A DNA stretch of 64,000 nt from Mesostigma viride (Eukaryota; Streptophyta; Mesostigmatophyceae; Mesostigmatales; Mesostigmataceae): positions 1 through 64,000 of the forward strand of contig RPFO01001996.1 in the NCBI GenBank assembly GCA_009746045.1. Reading direction: 5' to 3'. The notes below the pieces were generated by a model. It had not been told where the DNA came from, did not search any database, and saw only the letters and a list, made by a program, of their open reading frames with translations. How positions within the stretch are numbered: position 1 is the first letter of the stretch; each line of letters starts with the position of its first letter. Shown here piece by piece: positions 33,239-46,905 of the stretch. The position numbers and the translations under genes are program-made.

Positions 33239-33796
33239 AAGCGTAAGCGTAACCTAAGCGTAAGCAAGGGTAAGCGTAAGCGTAACCGTAGGAGAGGGAG
33301 GGCGTAAGCGTAAGCGTAAGCGTAAGCGTAAGCGTAAGCGTAAGCGTAAGCGTAAGCGTAAGCGTAAGCGTAAGCGTAAGCGTAAGCGTAAGCGTAAGCG
33401 TAAGCGTAAGCGTAAGCGTAAGCGTAAGCGTAAGCGTAAGCGTAAGCGTAAGCGTAAGCGTAAGCGTAAGCGTAAGCGTAAGCGTAAGCGTAAGCGTAAG
33501 CGTAAGCGTAAGCGTAAGCGTAAGCGTAAGCGTAAGCGTAAGCGTAAGCGTAAGCGTAAGCGTAAGCGTAAGCGTAAGCGTAAGCGTAAGCGTAAGCGTA
33601 AGCGTAAGCGTAAGCGTAAGCGTAAGCGTAAGCGTAAGCGTAAGCGTAAGCGTAAGCGTAAGCGTAAGCGTAAGCGTAAGCGTAAGCGTAAGCGTAAGCG
33701 TAAGCGTAAGCGTAAGCGTAAGCGTAAGCGTAAGCGTAACCGTAAGCGTAAGCGTAACCGTAAGCGTAACCGTAAGCGTAAGCGTAACCGTAAGAG
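33239..33796. repeat. (TAAGCG)n array, second copy
   Basis: About 90 hexamers, with TAACCG variants and a short GGAGAGGGAGG interruption near its start. The right edge (about 33735-33800) has the same order of TAACCG variants as 325-376, which shows common descent. Confidence 0.97.
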
Positions 33797-34538
<742 letters not shown>

Positions 34539-34657
34539 CCCCAGGCACACCTGGATTTGTACTACAGCACAAGTACAAATTGATTTTTTTCAACTTTGTT
34601 ATTTTGTACCTCTCTTAGGTCCAAAGGTAGGAGGTAAGTGTCTCATCATGTTTTGAC

Positions 34658-35000
34658 ACCGTTGCACCGTTGCACCGTTGCACCGTTGCACCGTTGCACC
34701 ATAAAACTACCATTTTATGATTTTGTATGGTGTCATGAGGTAACATAACGTCCAATACTAATGTTATAATGTCCACAAGCACTGCCTAAAGTGGGGTGCC
34801 ACTGTGCCACCGTTGCACCGTTGCACCGTTGCACCGTTGCACCATAAAACTACCATTTTATGATTTTGTATGGTGTCACGAGGTAACATAACGTCCAATA
34901 CTAATGTTATGTTGCCCACAAGCACTGCCCAACGTGGGATGCCACTGTGCCACCGTGCCACCGTGCCACCGTGCCACCGTGCCACCGTGACATGTCTTGA
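34658..35000. repeat. 8-bp minisatellite GTTGCACC / GTGCCACC in two repeat blocks
   Basis: Two units of about 130 bp, each with four or five GTTGCACC octamers followed by a common stretch (ATAAAACTACCATTTTATG). They end in five GTGCCACC octamers (about 34946-34988). The same octamers appear at 38680-38940 and 41480-42890. Confidence 0.9.
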
Positions 35001-35204
35001 CACACACATTAATCCGAAAACCCATTTTCTTCCCCTGGAAATTATTTGGAGAAGGAATAATGGTCAGTTTGACCTCAAATTTGGCACCAAGGTTCCTTAT
35101 CAGATATCTTATGATGCCATGTGGTCAAAAAAAATTTTGGGAGTCGGCAGCATGGTAACATGGTGACATTTGCTAGCAAAGAATACCGTATTTTCAGCAC
35201 TTTC

Positions 35205-36500
35205 TGGCATGTACGCATATATAAAGACTCCAAATGAACTCAGTTGGGCCTGGGACTTTGCACATGTTCTAAACACATCCCATGCAGCATGCCCACAAAG
35301 TTGCAGGCTGGTTGGATGACAAATAGGTGACAAATGCTAGCATAAATACCCCCAAAATGCAGTTTTTCATGGTTTTTCAAGGGTTTTATCACACATATGC
35401 ATACATAATGACTCCAAATGAACTCAGTTGGGCCTGGGACTTTGCACATGTTCTAAACACATCCCATGCAGCATGCCCACAAAGTTGCAGGCTGGTTGGA
35501 TGACAAATAGGTGACAAATGCTAGCATAAATACCCCCAAAATGCAGTTTTTCATGGTTTTTCAAGGGTTTTATCACACATATGCATACATAATGACTCCA
35601 AATGAACTCAGTTGGGCCTGGGACTTTGCACATGTTCTAAACACATCCCATGCAGCATGCCCACAAAGTTGCAGGCTGGTTGGATGACAAATAGGTGACT
35701 GATGTAGCATAAATACCCCAAAATGCAGTTTTTCATGGTTTTTCAAGGGTTTTATCACACATATGCATACATAATGACTCCAAATGAACTCAGTTGGGCC
35801 TGGGACTTTGCACATGCTCTAAACACATCCCATGCAGCATGCCTACAAAGTTGCAGGCTGGTTGGATGACAAATAGGTGACAAATGCTAGCATAAATACC
35901 CCAAGAATGCAGTTTTTCATGGTTTTTCAAGGGTTTTATCACACATATGCATACATAATGACACCAATAGAGCTCAGTTGGAGCTGGAACTTTGCACATG
36001 TTCTAAACACATCCCATGCAGCATGCCCACAAAGTTGCAGGCTGGTTGGATGACACTAGGTGACAAATGCTAGCATAAATACCCCCAAATGCAGTTTTTC
36101 ATGGTTTTTCAAGGGTTTTATCACACATATGCATACATAATGACTCCAAATGAACTCAGTTGGAGCTGGGACTTTGCACATGTTCTAAACACATCCCATG
36201 CAGCATGCCCACAAAGTTGCAGGCTGGTTGGATGACAAATAGGTGACAAATGCTAGCATAAATACCCCAAGAATGCAGTTTTTCTTGGTTTTCCAAGGGT
36301 TTTATCACACATATGCATACATAATGACACCAATAGAGCTCAGTTGGAGCTGGAACTTTGCACATGTTCTAAACACATCCCATGCAGCATGCCCACAAAG
36401 TTGCAGGCTGGTTGGATGACAAAATGGTGACTGATGGTAGCGAACCCCCCCCCAAATGCAGTTTTTCTTGGTTTTCCAAGGTTTCCAACACATGGGTGCC
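35205..36500. repeat. 184-bp tandem repeat, about 7 copies
   Basis: The phrase ACTTTGCACATGTTCTAAAC recurs at intervals of about 182-184 bp from 35255 to about 36357. Each copy includes GGCTGGTTGGATGACAAATAGG-like sequence and AAATGCAGTTTTTC. Copies diverge toward the right end, and a degenerate copy may continue to about 36650. Open frames on the minus strand repeat with it and are not treated as genes. Confidence 0.93.
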
Positions 36501-36650
36501 TATATCAATGAACTCAGTCAAGCCTAGAAATTTGCACAGCTCATAAAAACATCTATGTTAACTGCCCACAAGAAATTCAGACTGTTTGCATGACAAATAG
36601 GTGACAGATGCTAGCAAACATAGCACAAAAATGGCAGTTCCTAGTAATTG

Positions 36651-36856
36651 TTTTTCGTGGGTTTCATCCCATAGTTGAATGTCAACCATTCCAGTTTGGG
36701 ATATATAGTCAGGTTCCCAACAACACATCTAGATGATATATTATGTGATATTGCAGGAAGGCAGACTTAGGGGCACACGCCCATGATACAACGTCAACAT
36801 GTACATCAACAACACACACGTAACTTAGCTAATCATCATAATAAAAAGCACACCTT
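36651..36856. other. Short unique stretch
   Basis: About 200 bp between the tandem repeat and the tetranucleotide arrays. No gene or structure was recognised. Confidence 0.5.
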
Positions 36857-37236
<380 letters not shown>

Positions 37237-38558
37237 CACACCATCCAAGGCTGCCTGCCTCCTGTGTGTCTTCCAGGTCCAGACCAGCCTGACCTGGTAG
37301 TGTCGTCAGCTTGCGAGCGTTCCCACGTGCCTACCTATGTGGCTGGCAACATGCGTAAACCCATTCATGCATGCGTGCATGCACGCATGCGACCATATTT
37401 GAACATATCTGTCCAGGCCTGCCAAAACATGACCATGCAAAGATACACGCAAACTAGCGTACCAGCGGCAAGCATGTGTGCAAATATAAACGGCTGTTCG
37501 CCTGCCCCTCTGCCTGCACTTCATCCTGCCTGTCAGTATGTCTGCCGACACAGGATGCAGGAGGGAGGCCGCCTTCCACAGGCTAATCCCACCAAGGAAA
37601 TGAAATAAAGCGCATGAAAGCAAAGCAACCAACAGCAAGAGGCAAAAGGTTACATAGATGAATGCCACATGCAAGACGTATGGACAACATGACAGTCAAG
37701 GCGCCATAATACCCTGAGCATCCATAACATTGACGCAGTCAGGTGCGGCAATTTATCAATGCAGGTGTTTGCGGCCGTCGAATCCACGGCAGCGGTGCCA
37801 GACGGAAGGACAGCACACATCCTAGGTCCCGCAAAGAATTTCTTCAGCGGCCACCGACAGCACCGGAAAATAAAATTCCAGCAAGAAACGCAACAAATAA
37901 TAACAAACCCTGACTAGACCTCCATTTTCAACCACCCTATCACCCTAAACCAGAACTGCGGCTCACCAGATGCTCCGGAGGTCAAGCAGTATCCAGTTTT
38001 CACTTACGCACGTTTCCGCAGTATTCTCACGGCATTCCCATCGGCAGCTACCTCGGTCCGCCCCAAAAATGCTGTACGATGGAGCCCATGGATGTATCCC
38101 GCATTCGACGCCTTTTTGAAGTGATCGCGTCACGTAGGCAGCTGTAGGCACACGATTCACACGATTCCGGATAGCCCAGTTTTTCATTCTTTGATCATCG
38201 CAATCGGTCGCTATATGCATGACTCCAACCTCAGCGTGGAGCGATGCAGACTGAGAAATGTAGCAATTATACACATAAGCACGAGATTTTTTCACAGATT
38301 TCTTTCTGAAACGATTGTTTTCGCAGCAAGAATGGGAAATGCCGTCTCCATAGCTCCACGAGCTGACGACCTCGCCATCATACTAATGAAGTGAGTTGCA
38401 TGTACTAATTACTCGCGTCGTTAGTGCTTTCGGATCGGATTTGGTCGGGTACGAATTGTCACTAATCAGTATCACCAGATTTCTCGGGTAAACCGTACTA
38501 ATGAACCGAAAATTGTCGCTAATTGAGGTGCCGAAATCACTAAGGAAGTGAGCTGACC
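37237..38558. other. Unique region without a confident gene
   Basis: Open frames are short and unrecognised (the longest is 122 codons at 37306-37674 on the minus strand). One possible coding exon is noted separately at 38331-38389. Around 38400-38540 there are repeated CACTAAT/ACTAAT words. No RNA gene was recognised. Confidence 0.5.
38331..38389 (+). CDS. Possible first coding exon with N-myristoylation signal
   Basis: An acceptor-like TGTTTTCGCAG precedes CAAGA and an ATG that opens MGNAVSIAPRADD. The frame stops after LMK, but a donor-like GAA|GTGAGT lies exactly there. MGNAVS fits the N-myristoyl transferase consensus (Gly2, Ser6). The acceptor-to-ATG distance (5 nt) resembles that of the island ORFs. 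No downstream exon was found, so this may be chance. Confidence 0.2.
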
Positions 38559-39062
38559 CTGTAAAGACCAAATGGTGGTGGCACGGAGTACAAAATTAAT
38601 GGTGGTGGCACGCCGCCATTGTTGTTGTTGTTGTTGTGTCCCACGCCGCACACAGGTGGAGTACAATTTGGTGGTGGCACGGTGTGCCGGTGCAACGGTG
38701 CAACGGTGCAACGGTGCAACGGTGCAACGGCCAGTGATTGGCCCGTTGCTGATTTTCTGATATGCAGCCTAGTAAAAATTGGCCGCAAATCTTGTGCCCA
38801 CGTGCGACCGGACGAATTTGCGGCCAATTTTTATTAGGCTGCATGTCAGCAAATCAGCAACGGGCCAATCACTGGCCGTTGCACCGTTGCACCGTTGCAC
38901 CGTTGCACCGTTGCACCGTTGCACCGTTGCACCGGCACACCGTGCCACCACCAAATTGTACTCCACCGGTGTGCGGCGTGGGACACAACAACAACAACAA
39001 CAATGGCGGCGTGCCACCACCATTAATTTTATACTCCGTGCCACCACCATTTGGTCTTCACA
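38559..39062. repeat. Fold-back (MITE-like) element of about 504 bp
   Basis: The left arm (38559-38790) is complementary to the right arm (38816-39062), with a loop of about 25 bp. Terminal bases are TGTAAAGACC against GGTCTTCACA. Inside each arm are a CAA/TTG trinucleotide run and a GGTGCAAC octamer array (about 5 copies in the left arm, 7 in the right). No clear target-site duplication was seen. Small palindromic non-coding elements of this form are usually mobilised in trans. Confidence 0.88.
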
Positions 39063-40660
39063 TGTAGGGGATATCGGACAGCACCAGCGCTGTGTATTTT
39101 GTTTACTCATGTCGTGTGCTCAACCAGCCATCCTTTATTTCCCTATGATGCATGTTTGCGGAATTCTGGCAACCTGCCATGTGGCACATGGCCAAACTCC
39201 TCAATGTCAGGGGTGCGAGGGGTTGTTTGTCAAGAGGATAGACACACGCACATGCTCAACAACTCTTGCTCCAATGCCACTGCCACTAACCCAGAAACTC
39301 GGGCACAACCACGCACGATCGCTAAGCTGCTAGCCAGAATCGCAGTCCTCGCCAAAGTGAGGGATGGGGCACCAGCTAGTTAGGCAGTCTGGTGGCTGAG
39401 GACGAGCAGGAGTTGAATGACATTTCTGAAGCAAGTAGTCACGGATGGCTTGGAGAAACATGGTGAAGCATGCAAGGGCGTGCATCTCATGCTGACAAGG
39501 GCCAGAGCAAGAGCATGAGCACAAGGCACGTGCCTGTGAAGAGGCCATTGGCCTTGCACTATCTGTTGAAGACAACTGCGGTATGGTGGCCAAGCGGCTC
39601 ACCGGGGTTGTGCAGTGGCTTCTTCATGCTAGGTATGATGGCGGCCAAGTGCAGTCCTTTGGTGGCACATTTCAAGCCGGCAACCTCGAGGTAGCAACTG
39701 AGCAGTGTATGAGCTGTCTGGCTATGCACCACAGCGCTGGCTGAGGAGATCTAGTCCAACTTGGAAGCTGCATCGCCAGCAACGTGAACCCCTATAACAG
39801 AGACAGGGACATGGGGACATCCATGGTGATGCAGAGGACCATGTGTGGCAACCTTAGTCAGGCGGGCCGGTTGCCAAGGGATGTGCTGCTACCGAATCAA
39901 GGCGCACAAAACACATCGCAGCCATGCCGACCGCCAAGATGCCTGGCATGATTAGATTACTACATTGCCAAGCTGAGTTTGCGACTACCGTGCATGCTGT
40001 GGGTTTGAACTGATCATGCTAGCGAACGTGACAGCTGGCAGTTCTTATCAAAGAGACAACCAGCGCAGGCCAGAAATCGGGAGAATCCGGACCATGGTAG
40101 CTCGAGCCTGCCGTTATCTTTTCCGCGTTTTCGAGTCGTTCAGGATGATGAAGATGAATGGTGATGGAAATGTGTATCCTTGTGCATTGAAATTATGGCT
40201 GGCTTACGTGTGGAGCGACTAGATGACCTAGACGGTGGGGCCGGAAACAGCATGCTTGATCAGGGCGTGTGTTTCTAGCCTAGCTGGCCGGGAGTGTCTA
40301 GTGGTGAGCACCATTGCTGCGATCGCTCTCCCACCATTTACGAGGAAATACCCGCAAATGGAAAACCACTGAAAAGGTCTAGCTAGTTCTTATGTCTAGT
40401 TCTTATGTCTAACAAGCCCCTACTTGAAAATTGCCTGAGCATGGCCACATGCACATATATACAGCCATGTCTAGCCACTGTTCATATTCATATATCTTTG
40501 TCTATGTGTCACAAAAGTTGTGTTATATTATCTGTGCAAGGTCTGAACAGTTAGCAACACAGTTGGTGGGAGTTGGCCATACCGTTACAAAAGAACTTTG
40601 TCATCCAAGGTTGAGTGATTAGCTGGAAACTGGCAGGTGTTGCATGGACCAGTGAACCCA
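39063..40660. other. Unique region without recognised gene
   Basis: About 1.6 kb of balanced composition with stops in all frames and no motif or repeat I recognise. The only local oddity is a duplicated phrase near 40390-40410 (GTTCTTATGTCTA). It could be decayed gene or transposon sequence. Confidence 0.5.
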
Positions 40661-41200
40661 ATGACACTTGATGGACCTGAATTAAGTTTTGTGCAATGTC
40701 TGAAATGATGATGATTAACATGCGCGCTTGTTTTCAGCCTCAACTGAGCACACCTGGCATGGGAAACTGCACTTGGAAATGTGGCGGAAATGCAAAAATC
40801 GCACATTTTTTCTCACATTTGGTAGCGAGCTGTCAATGAATGAAGTACAACGGACCTGAATTTTTGTGCAATGTCTACAATAATGATATTTAATATGCTT
40901 GCAAGTTTCCAGCCCCAACTGAGCACATCTTGTATGAAAACTGTCATGAAATGTGTCTAAAAAACGCGAAAAACGCACATTTTTGCTAGCATTTGGTGGC
41001 ATTTTGTTACCAAATACAGTACGATGGACCTGATTTTTTGTGCCATGTCTACATTTATGATGTGCAATGTGATTGCAAATTTCCAGCCTCGACTGAACAC
41101 ACCTTCTATGGAAACTGCAATGAGATGTGGTGAAACAGTGCGTTTTTGCTAGCATTTGGTGGCAGTTTGTCACCAAATGAGGTCAGATGACCATGGGACC
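40661..41200. repeat. Diverged tandem repeat of about 175 bp, three copies
   Basis: Each copy starts with a GGACCTGA(A)TTTTTGTGC(A/C)ATGTCT-like phrase (near 40673, 40852, 41026). Each continues with TTCCAGCC(T/C)CAACTGA and a CGCACATTTTT(T/G)CT run. Copies are clearly older than the 184-bp repeat. Confidence 0.75.
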
Positions 41201-41480
41201 TGGTGCACAGTTGGTAGACATGAGCATTAGCCTACCTGCAAATAGCCAGGCCAGGAGCTCTTTATTTGCATACTAAGTGGTATTTGTTTATATTAAAATC
41301 TGGAAAGTTGCTAAAAATAGACATGCCAAAAATAGACCAACCGATGTCGGAAAATTCTGGAAAGTCAAATTCCTTCTACTGGTGTCCTGGACATGCTGCC
41401 TACCAATATCTAGCATGTTTGGACTCAATTTGCTCCATGTAGGGCTTATAAGGGCATTTTTTGGCACTTTCATACCGTTG
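41201..41480. other. Unique stretch
   Basis: No gene, RNA or repeat was recognised. Confidence 0.45.
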
Positions 41481-42892
41481 TGGAGGTGGCACGGTGGCAC
41501 GGTGGCATGGTGGCTCCATGGATAACAATTGCATGTGCAAAGGTGTGTTCTGATCAGGCACTCCGCAAAGGTGAAAACCATTTGCGTTCAGTGCCGGGCC
41601 GCGGAAAACGCGGAAAAACGGAAAGGTGTGTGTTTATATGCAATTTGAGGTGCAACGGTGCAACGGTGCAACGGTGCCACGGTGCCACGGTGGCACGGTG
41701 GCACGATGCCACGATGCAACGGTGTCATGAGCATGTCTAGGTAACCCTTGCATGACCCAAATGTTACCCTTGATAAATCCCAATGGATAACCATTGTATG
41801 TGCAAATATGTGTACGTGTTTATATGCAACTTTTGAGGTGGCACAGTGGCACGGTGGCACGCTGGCACGATGCCACGGTGCCATGGTGTCATGAGCATCT
41901 AGGTAACCCTTGCATGACCCATCCACCTACATAAAACCCATGGATAACAATTGCATGTGCAAAGGTGTGTGTTTATATGCAATTTGAGGTGCAACGGTGC
42001 AACGGTGCAACGGTGCAACGGTGCCACGGTGCCACGGTGGCACGTGGCACGATGCCACGATGCAACGGTGTCATGAGCATGTCTAGGTAACCCTTGCATG
42101 ACCCATTACCCTTGATAAATCCCAATGGATAACCATTGTATGTGCAAAGGTGTGTGTTTATATGCAATTTGAGGTGCAACGGTGCAACGGTGCAACGGTG
42201 CCACGGTGCCACGGTGGCACGGTGGCACGATGCCACGATGCAACGGTGTCATGAGCATGTCTAGGTAACCCTTGCATGACCCAAATGTTACCCTTGATAA
42301 ATCCCAATGGATAACCATTGTATGTGCAAATATGTGTACGTGTTTATATGCAACTTTTGAGGTGGCACAGTGGCACGGTGGCACGCTGGCACGATGCCAC
42401 GGTGCCATGGTGTCATGAGCATCTAGGTAACCCTTGCATGACCCATCCACCTACATAAAACCCATGGATAACAATTGCATGTGCAAAGGTGTGTGTTTAT
42501 ATGCAATTTGAGGTGCAACGGTGCAACGGTGCAACGGTGCAACGGTGCCACGGTGCCACGGTGGCACGTGGCACGATGCCACGATGCAACGGTGTCATGA
42601 GCATGTCTAGGTAACCCTTGCATGACCCATTACCCTTGATAAATCCCAATGGATAACCATTGTATGTGCAAAGGTGTGTGTTTATATGCAATTTGAGGTG
42701 CAACGGTGCAACGGTGCAACGGTGCAACGGCGCCACGGTGGCACGGTGTCATGAGCATCTAGGTAACCCTTGCATGACCCATCCACCTACATAAATCCCA
42801 TGGATAACAATTGCATGTGCAAAGGTGTGTGCATATATGCAATTTGAGGTGCAACGGTGCAACGGTGCAACGGTGCAACGGTGCCACGGCCG
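41481..42892. repeat. Higher-order array built on the GGTGCAAC / GGTGCCAC / GGTGGCAC octamer
   Basis: Blocks of octamers alternate with a common spacer (GGTAACCCTTGCATGACCC, then ATCCCAATGGATAACCATTG, then TGTTTATATGCAA). A 524-bp higher-order unit is exact over long stretches (41721 aligns with 42245). Within a block the octamer types follow a fixed order: CAAC, then CCAC, then GGCAC. Confidence 0.9.
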
Positions 42893-43008
42893 CCGCCGAA
42901 CTTTTTTTTCCTCAAAGACTTTAGTTGAAACTTTAAATGCATGAAAATGCAACTTTCAAAACTGAAGTACAATTTGAAAAATGTAGTACAATTCCAGGTG
43001 TGCATGGG

Positions 43009-43286
43009 GAGGGAGAGGGAGAGGGAGAGGGAGAGGGAGAGGGAGAGGGAGAGGGAGAGGGAGAGGGAGAGGGAGAGGGAGAGGGAGAGGGAGAGGGAGA
43101 GGGAGAGGGAGAGGGAGAGGGAGAGGGAGAGGGAGAGGGAGAGGGAGAGGGAGAGGGAGAGGGAGAGGGAGAGGGAGAGGGAGAGGGAGAGGGAGAGGGA
43201 GAGGGAGAGGGAGAGGGAGAGGGAGAGGGAGAGGGAGAGGGAGAGGGAGAGGGAGAGGGAGAGGGAGAGGGAGAGGGAGAGGGAGG
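43009..43286. repeat. (GGGAGA)n microsatellite before segment A, second copy
   Basis: A very regular array of about 46 hexamers, more homogeneous than the tract at 375-965. It joins segment A at the same base context (GGGAGGGTTTAGCC) as the first copy. Confidence 0.96.
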
Positions 43287-44221
43287 GTTTAGCCACATCG
43301 TGTTTTGTTCTTGGATTGATGACGCACCGCACGCAACGCTCGTGACCTGCACCCGCAGGCGAAAAAGAACAAACCACAATGATAGCATGGTTGTGAGTGA
43401 CAATTGACGACATCACGCTACAAGGAGCATGACGCAAAAGGGATTAAAAATCGGCATGAAAAACCTGGTGAAAAATAAGAGGGAGAGGGGGGGAGAGGGA
43501 GAGGGAGAGAGAGTCGTCGTTCAGGAAGCCGTCATGACGCAAAATGGGATGAATACTCAACATGACAGGTGAAAAAACATGAGAAAAACAACGTACATAA
43601 AATCCCGCAACTCACTCTTGTTGTTGCTGATGCTGCTGTCGTTGTTCTTGTTGTCAGGCCCGTTGTTCTTGATTTCCAAAGAAGAAAGCCGTGAAGCTGC
43701 TCGTACGCAACGACCGTGACCTGCACCCGCAGGCGAAAAAGAACGAACCACAATGATAGTATTGTTGTGAGTGACAATTGACGACATCACGCTACAAAGA
43801 GCATGACGCAAAAGGGATTTAAAATCGGCATGAAAAACCTGGTGAAAAATAAGAGGGAGAGGGGGGGAGAGGGAGAGGGAGAGAGAGTCGTCGTTCAGGA
43901 AGCCGTCATGACGCAAAATGGGATGAATACTCAACATGCCAGGTGAAAAAAAATTAGGAAAACCACGTACGTAAAATCCCGCAACTCACTCTTGTTGTTG
44001 CTGATGCTGCTGTCGTTGTTGTTGTTGTCAGGCCCGTTGTTCTTGATTTCCAAAGAAGAAAGCCGTGAAGCTGCTCGTACGCATTATGGGGGCTGCACCC
44101 GCAGGCGAAAAAGAACGTGGACCACAGTCGGTCACTGGACGTGCGGTGGCGGGCGTGGTGGGCGCATCCGGCGGTGCGCGCCTGCAAAACACCGCATCAA
44201 TTACCTGGGCGGGCAGGGTGC

Positions 44222-44971
44222 GCACCTTCCAAAGTCCCTGGTGTGTGTCAGTGCAGCGTCGACATGGCATGCGTGGAGGATATTTGCGTACGTACGACGA
44301 ATCATGTGAAACGACTGGTCCAACCTGAAAATTTTTAAATTTTTTCCGTGTCCAGTAACGGTCCTAGGTTGCACCCGCGGGCCGTTCCGACAGCTGTACA
44401 GAAAAGATCACAAAGATACGCCGCGCAACGACGCCTGTGCCCGGCAAATCATTTGTGAGCCCGGAACTGAACAGTCACTGCAAATGTCGAGTATTTATTG
44501 CTCCAACCCCACAAAAAAGCGTTCCGGACCTGTTCGAAGCGAAGAGCACTGACAGGGATCGGACCCGAGCCAGATTTGTGTGCGGACCATGATGGCTGGC
44601 CTCCCTCACTCCGCAACCTCACTCTGGACGCAGGTTCGAATCCTGTCAGTGCTATTCGCTTCGAACAGTTCCGGAACGCTTTTTTTGGGGGGTGGAGCAA
44701 TAGATTTTCGACGTTTGTAGTGACTGTTCAGTTCCCGACTCACATTTGCCGGGCACTGGCGTCATTCCGCGGCGTATCTTTCTGATCTATTCTGTACAGC
44801 TGCCGGAACGGCGCGCGGGTGCAACCTAGGACCGTTACTGGACACGGCAAAAATTCAAAATTTTTCAGGTTGGACCAGTCGTTTCAGATGATTCGTCGTA
44901 CGTACGCAAATATCCTCCACGCATGCCATGTCGACGCTGCACTGACACACACCAGGGACTTTGGAAGGTGC
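44222..44971. repeat. Fold-back element with tRNA-like centre, complete copy
   Basis: Terminal inverted arms start GCACCTTCCAAAGTCC and end with its complement. Complementarity extends, with gaps, through both arms (about 330 bp each) to a roughly 90-bp centre. The centre carries GGTTCGAATCC (about 44634-44644), an exact B-box/T-arm consensus on +. It also carries GGGTCCGATCC, one change from consensus, on -. The 12-bp pair AGCACTGACAGG/CCTGTCAGTGCT closes the centre like an extended acceptor stem. No A box or anticodon arm could be fitted. Confidence 0.72.
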
Positions 44972-45838
44972 CGTAAGAATTGTCTTGCGAAATGAAAGCT
45001 TAGCCGTATGCACTGTTCTGAAAAATCTGATTTGTAAAAATGGAGAAAAAAAAAAAAAAGGGAAAAAAACTAAAAAAAAAGAACCCTGAAAACTGACAAA
45101 AATGCCTTTGCACCAATAGGAGTCGACACTGCGTGTTCAGACTCCAAGTACTCGGGCACCCACACCTGCCGGGGGAGTACATTGTAATGCTATTCACTAG
45201 AACAGTTCCGGATGTAGCGTTAGTGATGATGTTGTACAATATATTCCAATCACGTTTGTCAGAGTGTGCGTTTTTCCGACATGTAGGGCAGGTTGTACAA
45301 CATTCTGTGCGCCAACCATGTGTACTACATGTATCGATTAGTATCACTACATGTATATTCCGTCATGATCGCAGGATTAGTAACTACTGGGCTACATGTT
45401 AGTGTACCCTTACTAGGCTACTATGTAGAACCTTCAGAACCTGATTCTACCTTCCAAAATTCTAATTATGCGCCATGGATCAGTTCTGAAATGTAGAACG
45501 AGCCTACGTGGAGGGCATGACATCAGTCCAGCTGGCACCGCCGCGCACCATGACCGAGGGAACACGCCGTCACGTGCATGTAATGCAATGTTTGGAGACG
45601 ACGGGCATGCATGCATGGTTAATTTTTGGCGGCGAATATTTTCCGCGCCAAAAAAATTCCGCGGTACCCTCCGTACCGTGAAAAGTGGGTGCACGGTGCG
45701 CGCACCCCTTGCGGAAGTGGCCATGGCGACTGCTTTTAGACGAAACGTGACAAATCTGGCTCGCGGAAAGCAGAAAAAATGCTCGATTCTTGGAGAAAAT
45801 TAGTTACTGATTCTAATTTATGGTGGGATAGTTGCGAT

Positions 45839-46237
45839 CTATAATGTCGCGGGCTCTTTTTCTTTACCATCGGCAGGGGGGTCCGGCCTGAATTTCTGTC
45901 GGGATGAATAAAGTATAATTGATGCCTGCAGGTGTGATTGTCGATTGTTGCCAGTTTTGATGGTCCTAATGGAAGCTAGTTTAATGATGTTTCTAAAGCC
46001 GTAAAAATTCCCGCTGCTATCTTTACCTTTCCCGTCATTTTGCGGTAAGATAACATTAGGCCTGCGCCATGCGCGCCCGACCTCTCCATGAAAGGGTGGC
46101 CTTTCTTGTGCGCCTGGGCACGAATAAATGCCCGTTATGGTACGTTCTTGTATTAAACGTCCTAAGATAGCGCTTTCCTGCTTTCTTACCTCGTTGAGCG
46201 TAAGCTTTTTGCCTTCTTTCCGGCCAGATGCAGCCAT
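45839..46237 (-). CDS. Hypothetical ORF in arm, second copy (132 aa)
   Basis: Identical for most of its length to the ORF at 3327-3701. A one-base shorter G tract near 45874 changes the last codons to a different ending. A TATATAAAG box lies upstream at 46678-46686 on the same strand. Function unknown. Confidence 0.3.
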   Translation of the reverse strand: MAASGRKEGKKLTLNEVRKQESAILGRLIQERTITGIYSCPGAQERPPFHGEVGRAWRRPNVILPQNDGKGKDSSGNFYGFRNIIKLASIRTIKTGNNRQSHLQASIILYSSRQKFRPDPPADGKEKEPATL

Positions 46238-46905
46238 GAAGTTGCGGGTCCTGGCGCTGCATCGCTGGATTCCTGGATGTTTTTAAGCAAGTTCGTCTGT
46301 GACGTGGCTGGCTTGCTGCAGCGCGTGGCCCACAACCTGTCGGGAAGGTGTAATGCTTTTATTTCCATGCTTCTCTGAAATTTCTTTTGCTTTATAGACA
46401 GTTGTGTTCGAGGAAATTCACGCGGTCTTCCTAAGCAGCGGCATCATTTTCCCCAGACACTGACGAGCTGGCACCTGTCTCCTAAAGAGAGCGGCTCGTG
46501 CTTGTTAGAAAGGAGGCAGTGTGCATTTTGCGGGACACAATGCTTTGGTGGCACATGCGTCAGGTAGGCTGTTCCAATGGTCTCTTCACCTTTCCCACTG
46601 AGTAAATGTTAGCATTTGTCATGCTAACCAGAGCAGCTAGCCACAGGTTGGCTGGATAAAAAGTCAGCTTATTTTCTCTTTATATACTGCGTGTGTGGTC
46701 CTCCACGTGTCCGGCTTGTTGGGCATTTTGGAAGAGGGTTTATAATGTGTTGTTGGGTGGAACAACTTGGTTGTTGGCACAAAATCACACATTATTAGCC
46801 TGAGATAGGCATGACATATGCTGCTCAGGCGTGTCGTCCTACCAGCCTTGTTGTTAAGGGTAGACTCACAAGGCTGGCTGTGCCGATGGAGGGGTGGGGC
46901 GTGCT

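Noticed and set aside
37963-38295. 110-codon minus-strand ORF
   Set aside because: No domain, no splice or promoter context, unremarkable length for chance.
44547-44660. Complete tRNA gene at the centre of the fold-back element
   Set aside because: Only a T arm and an acceptor-like stem can be fitted; no D arm, anticodon arm or A box.
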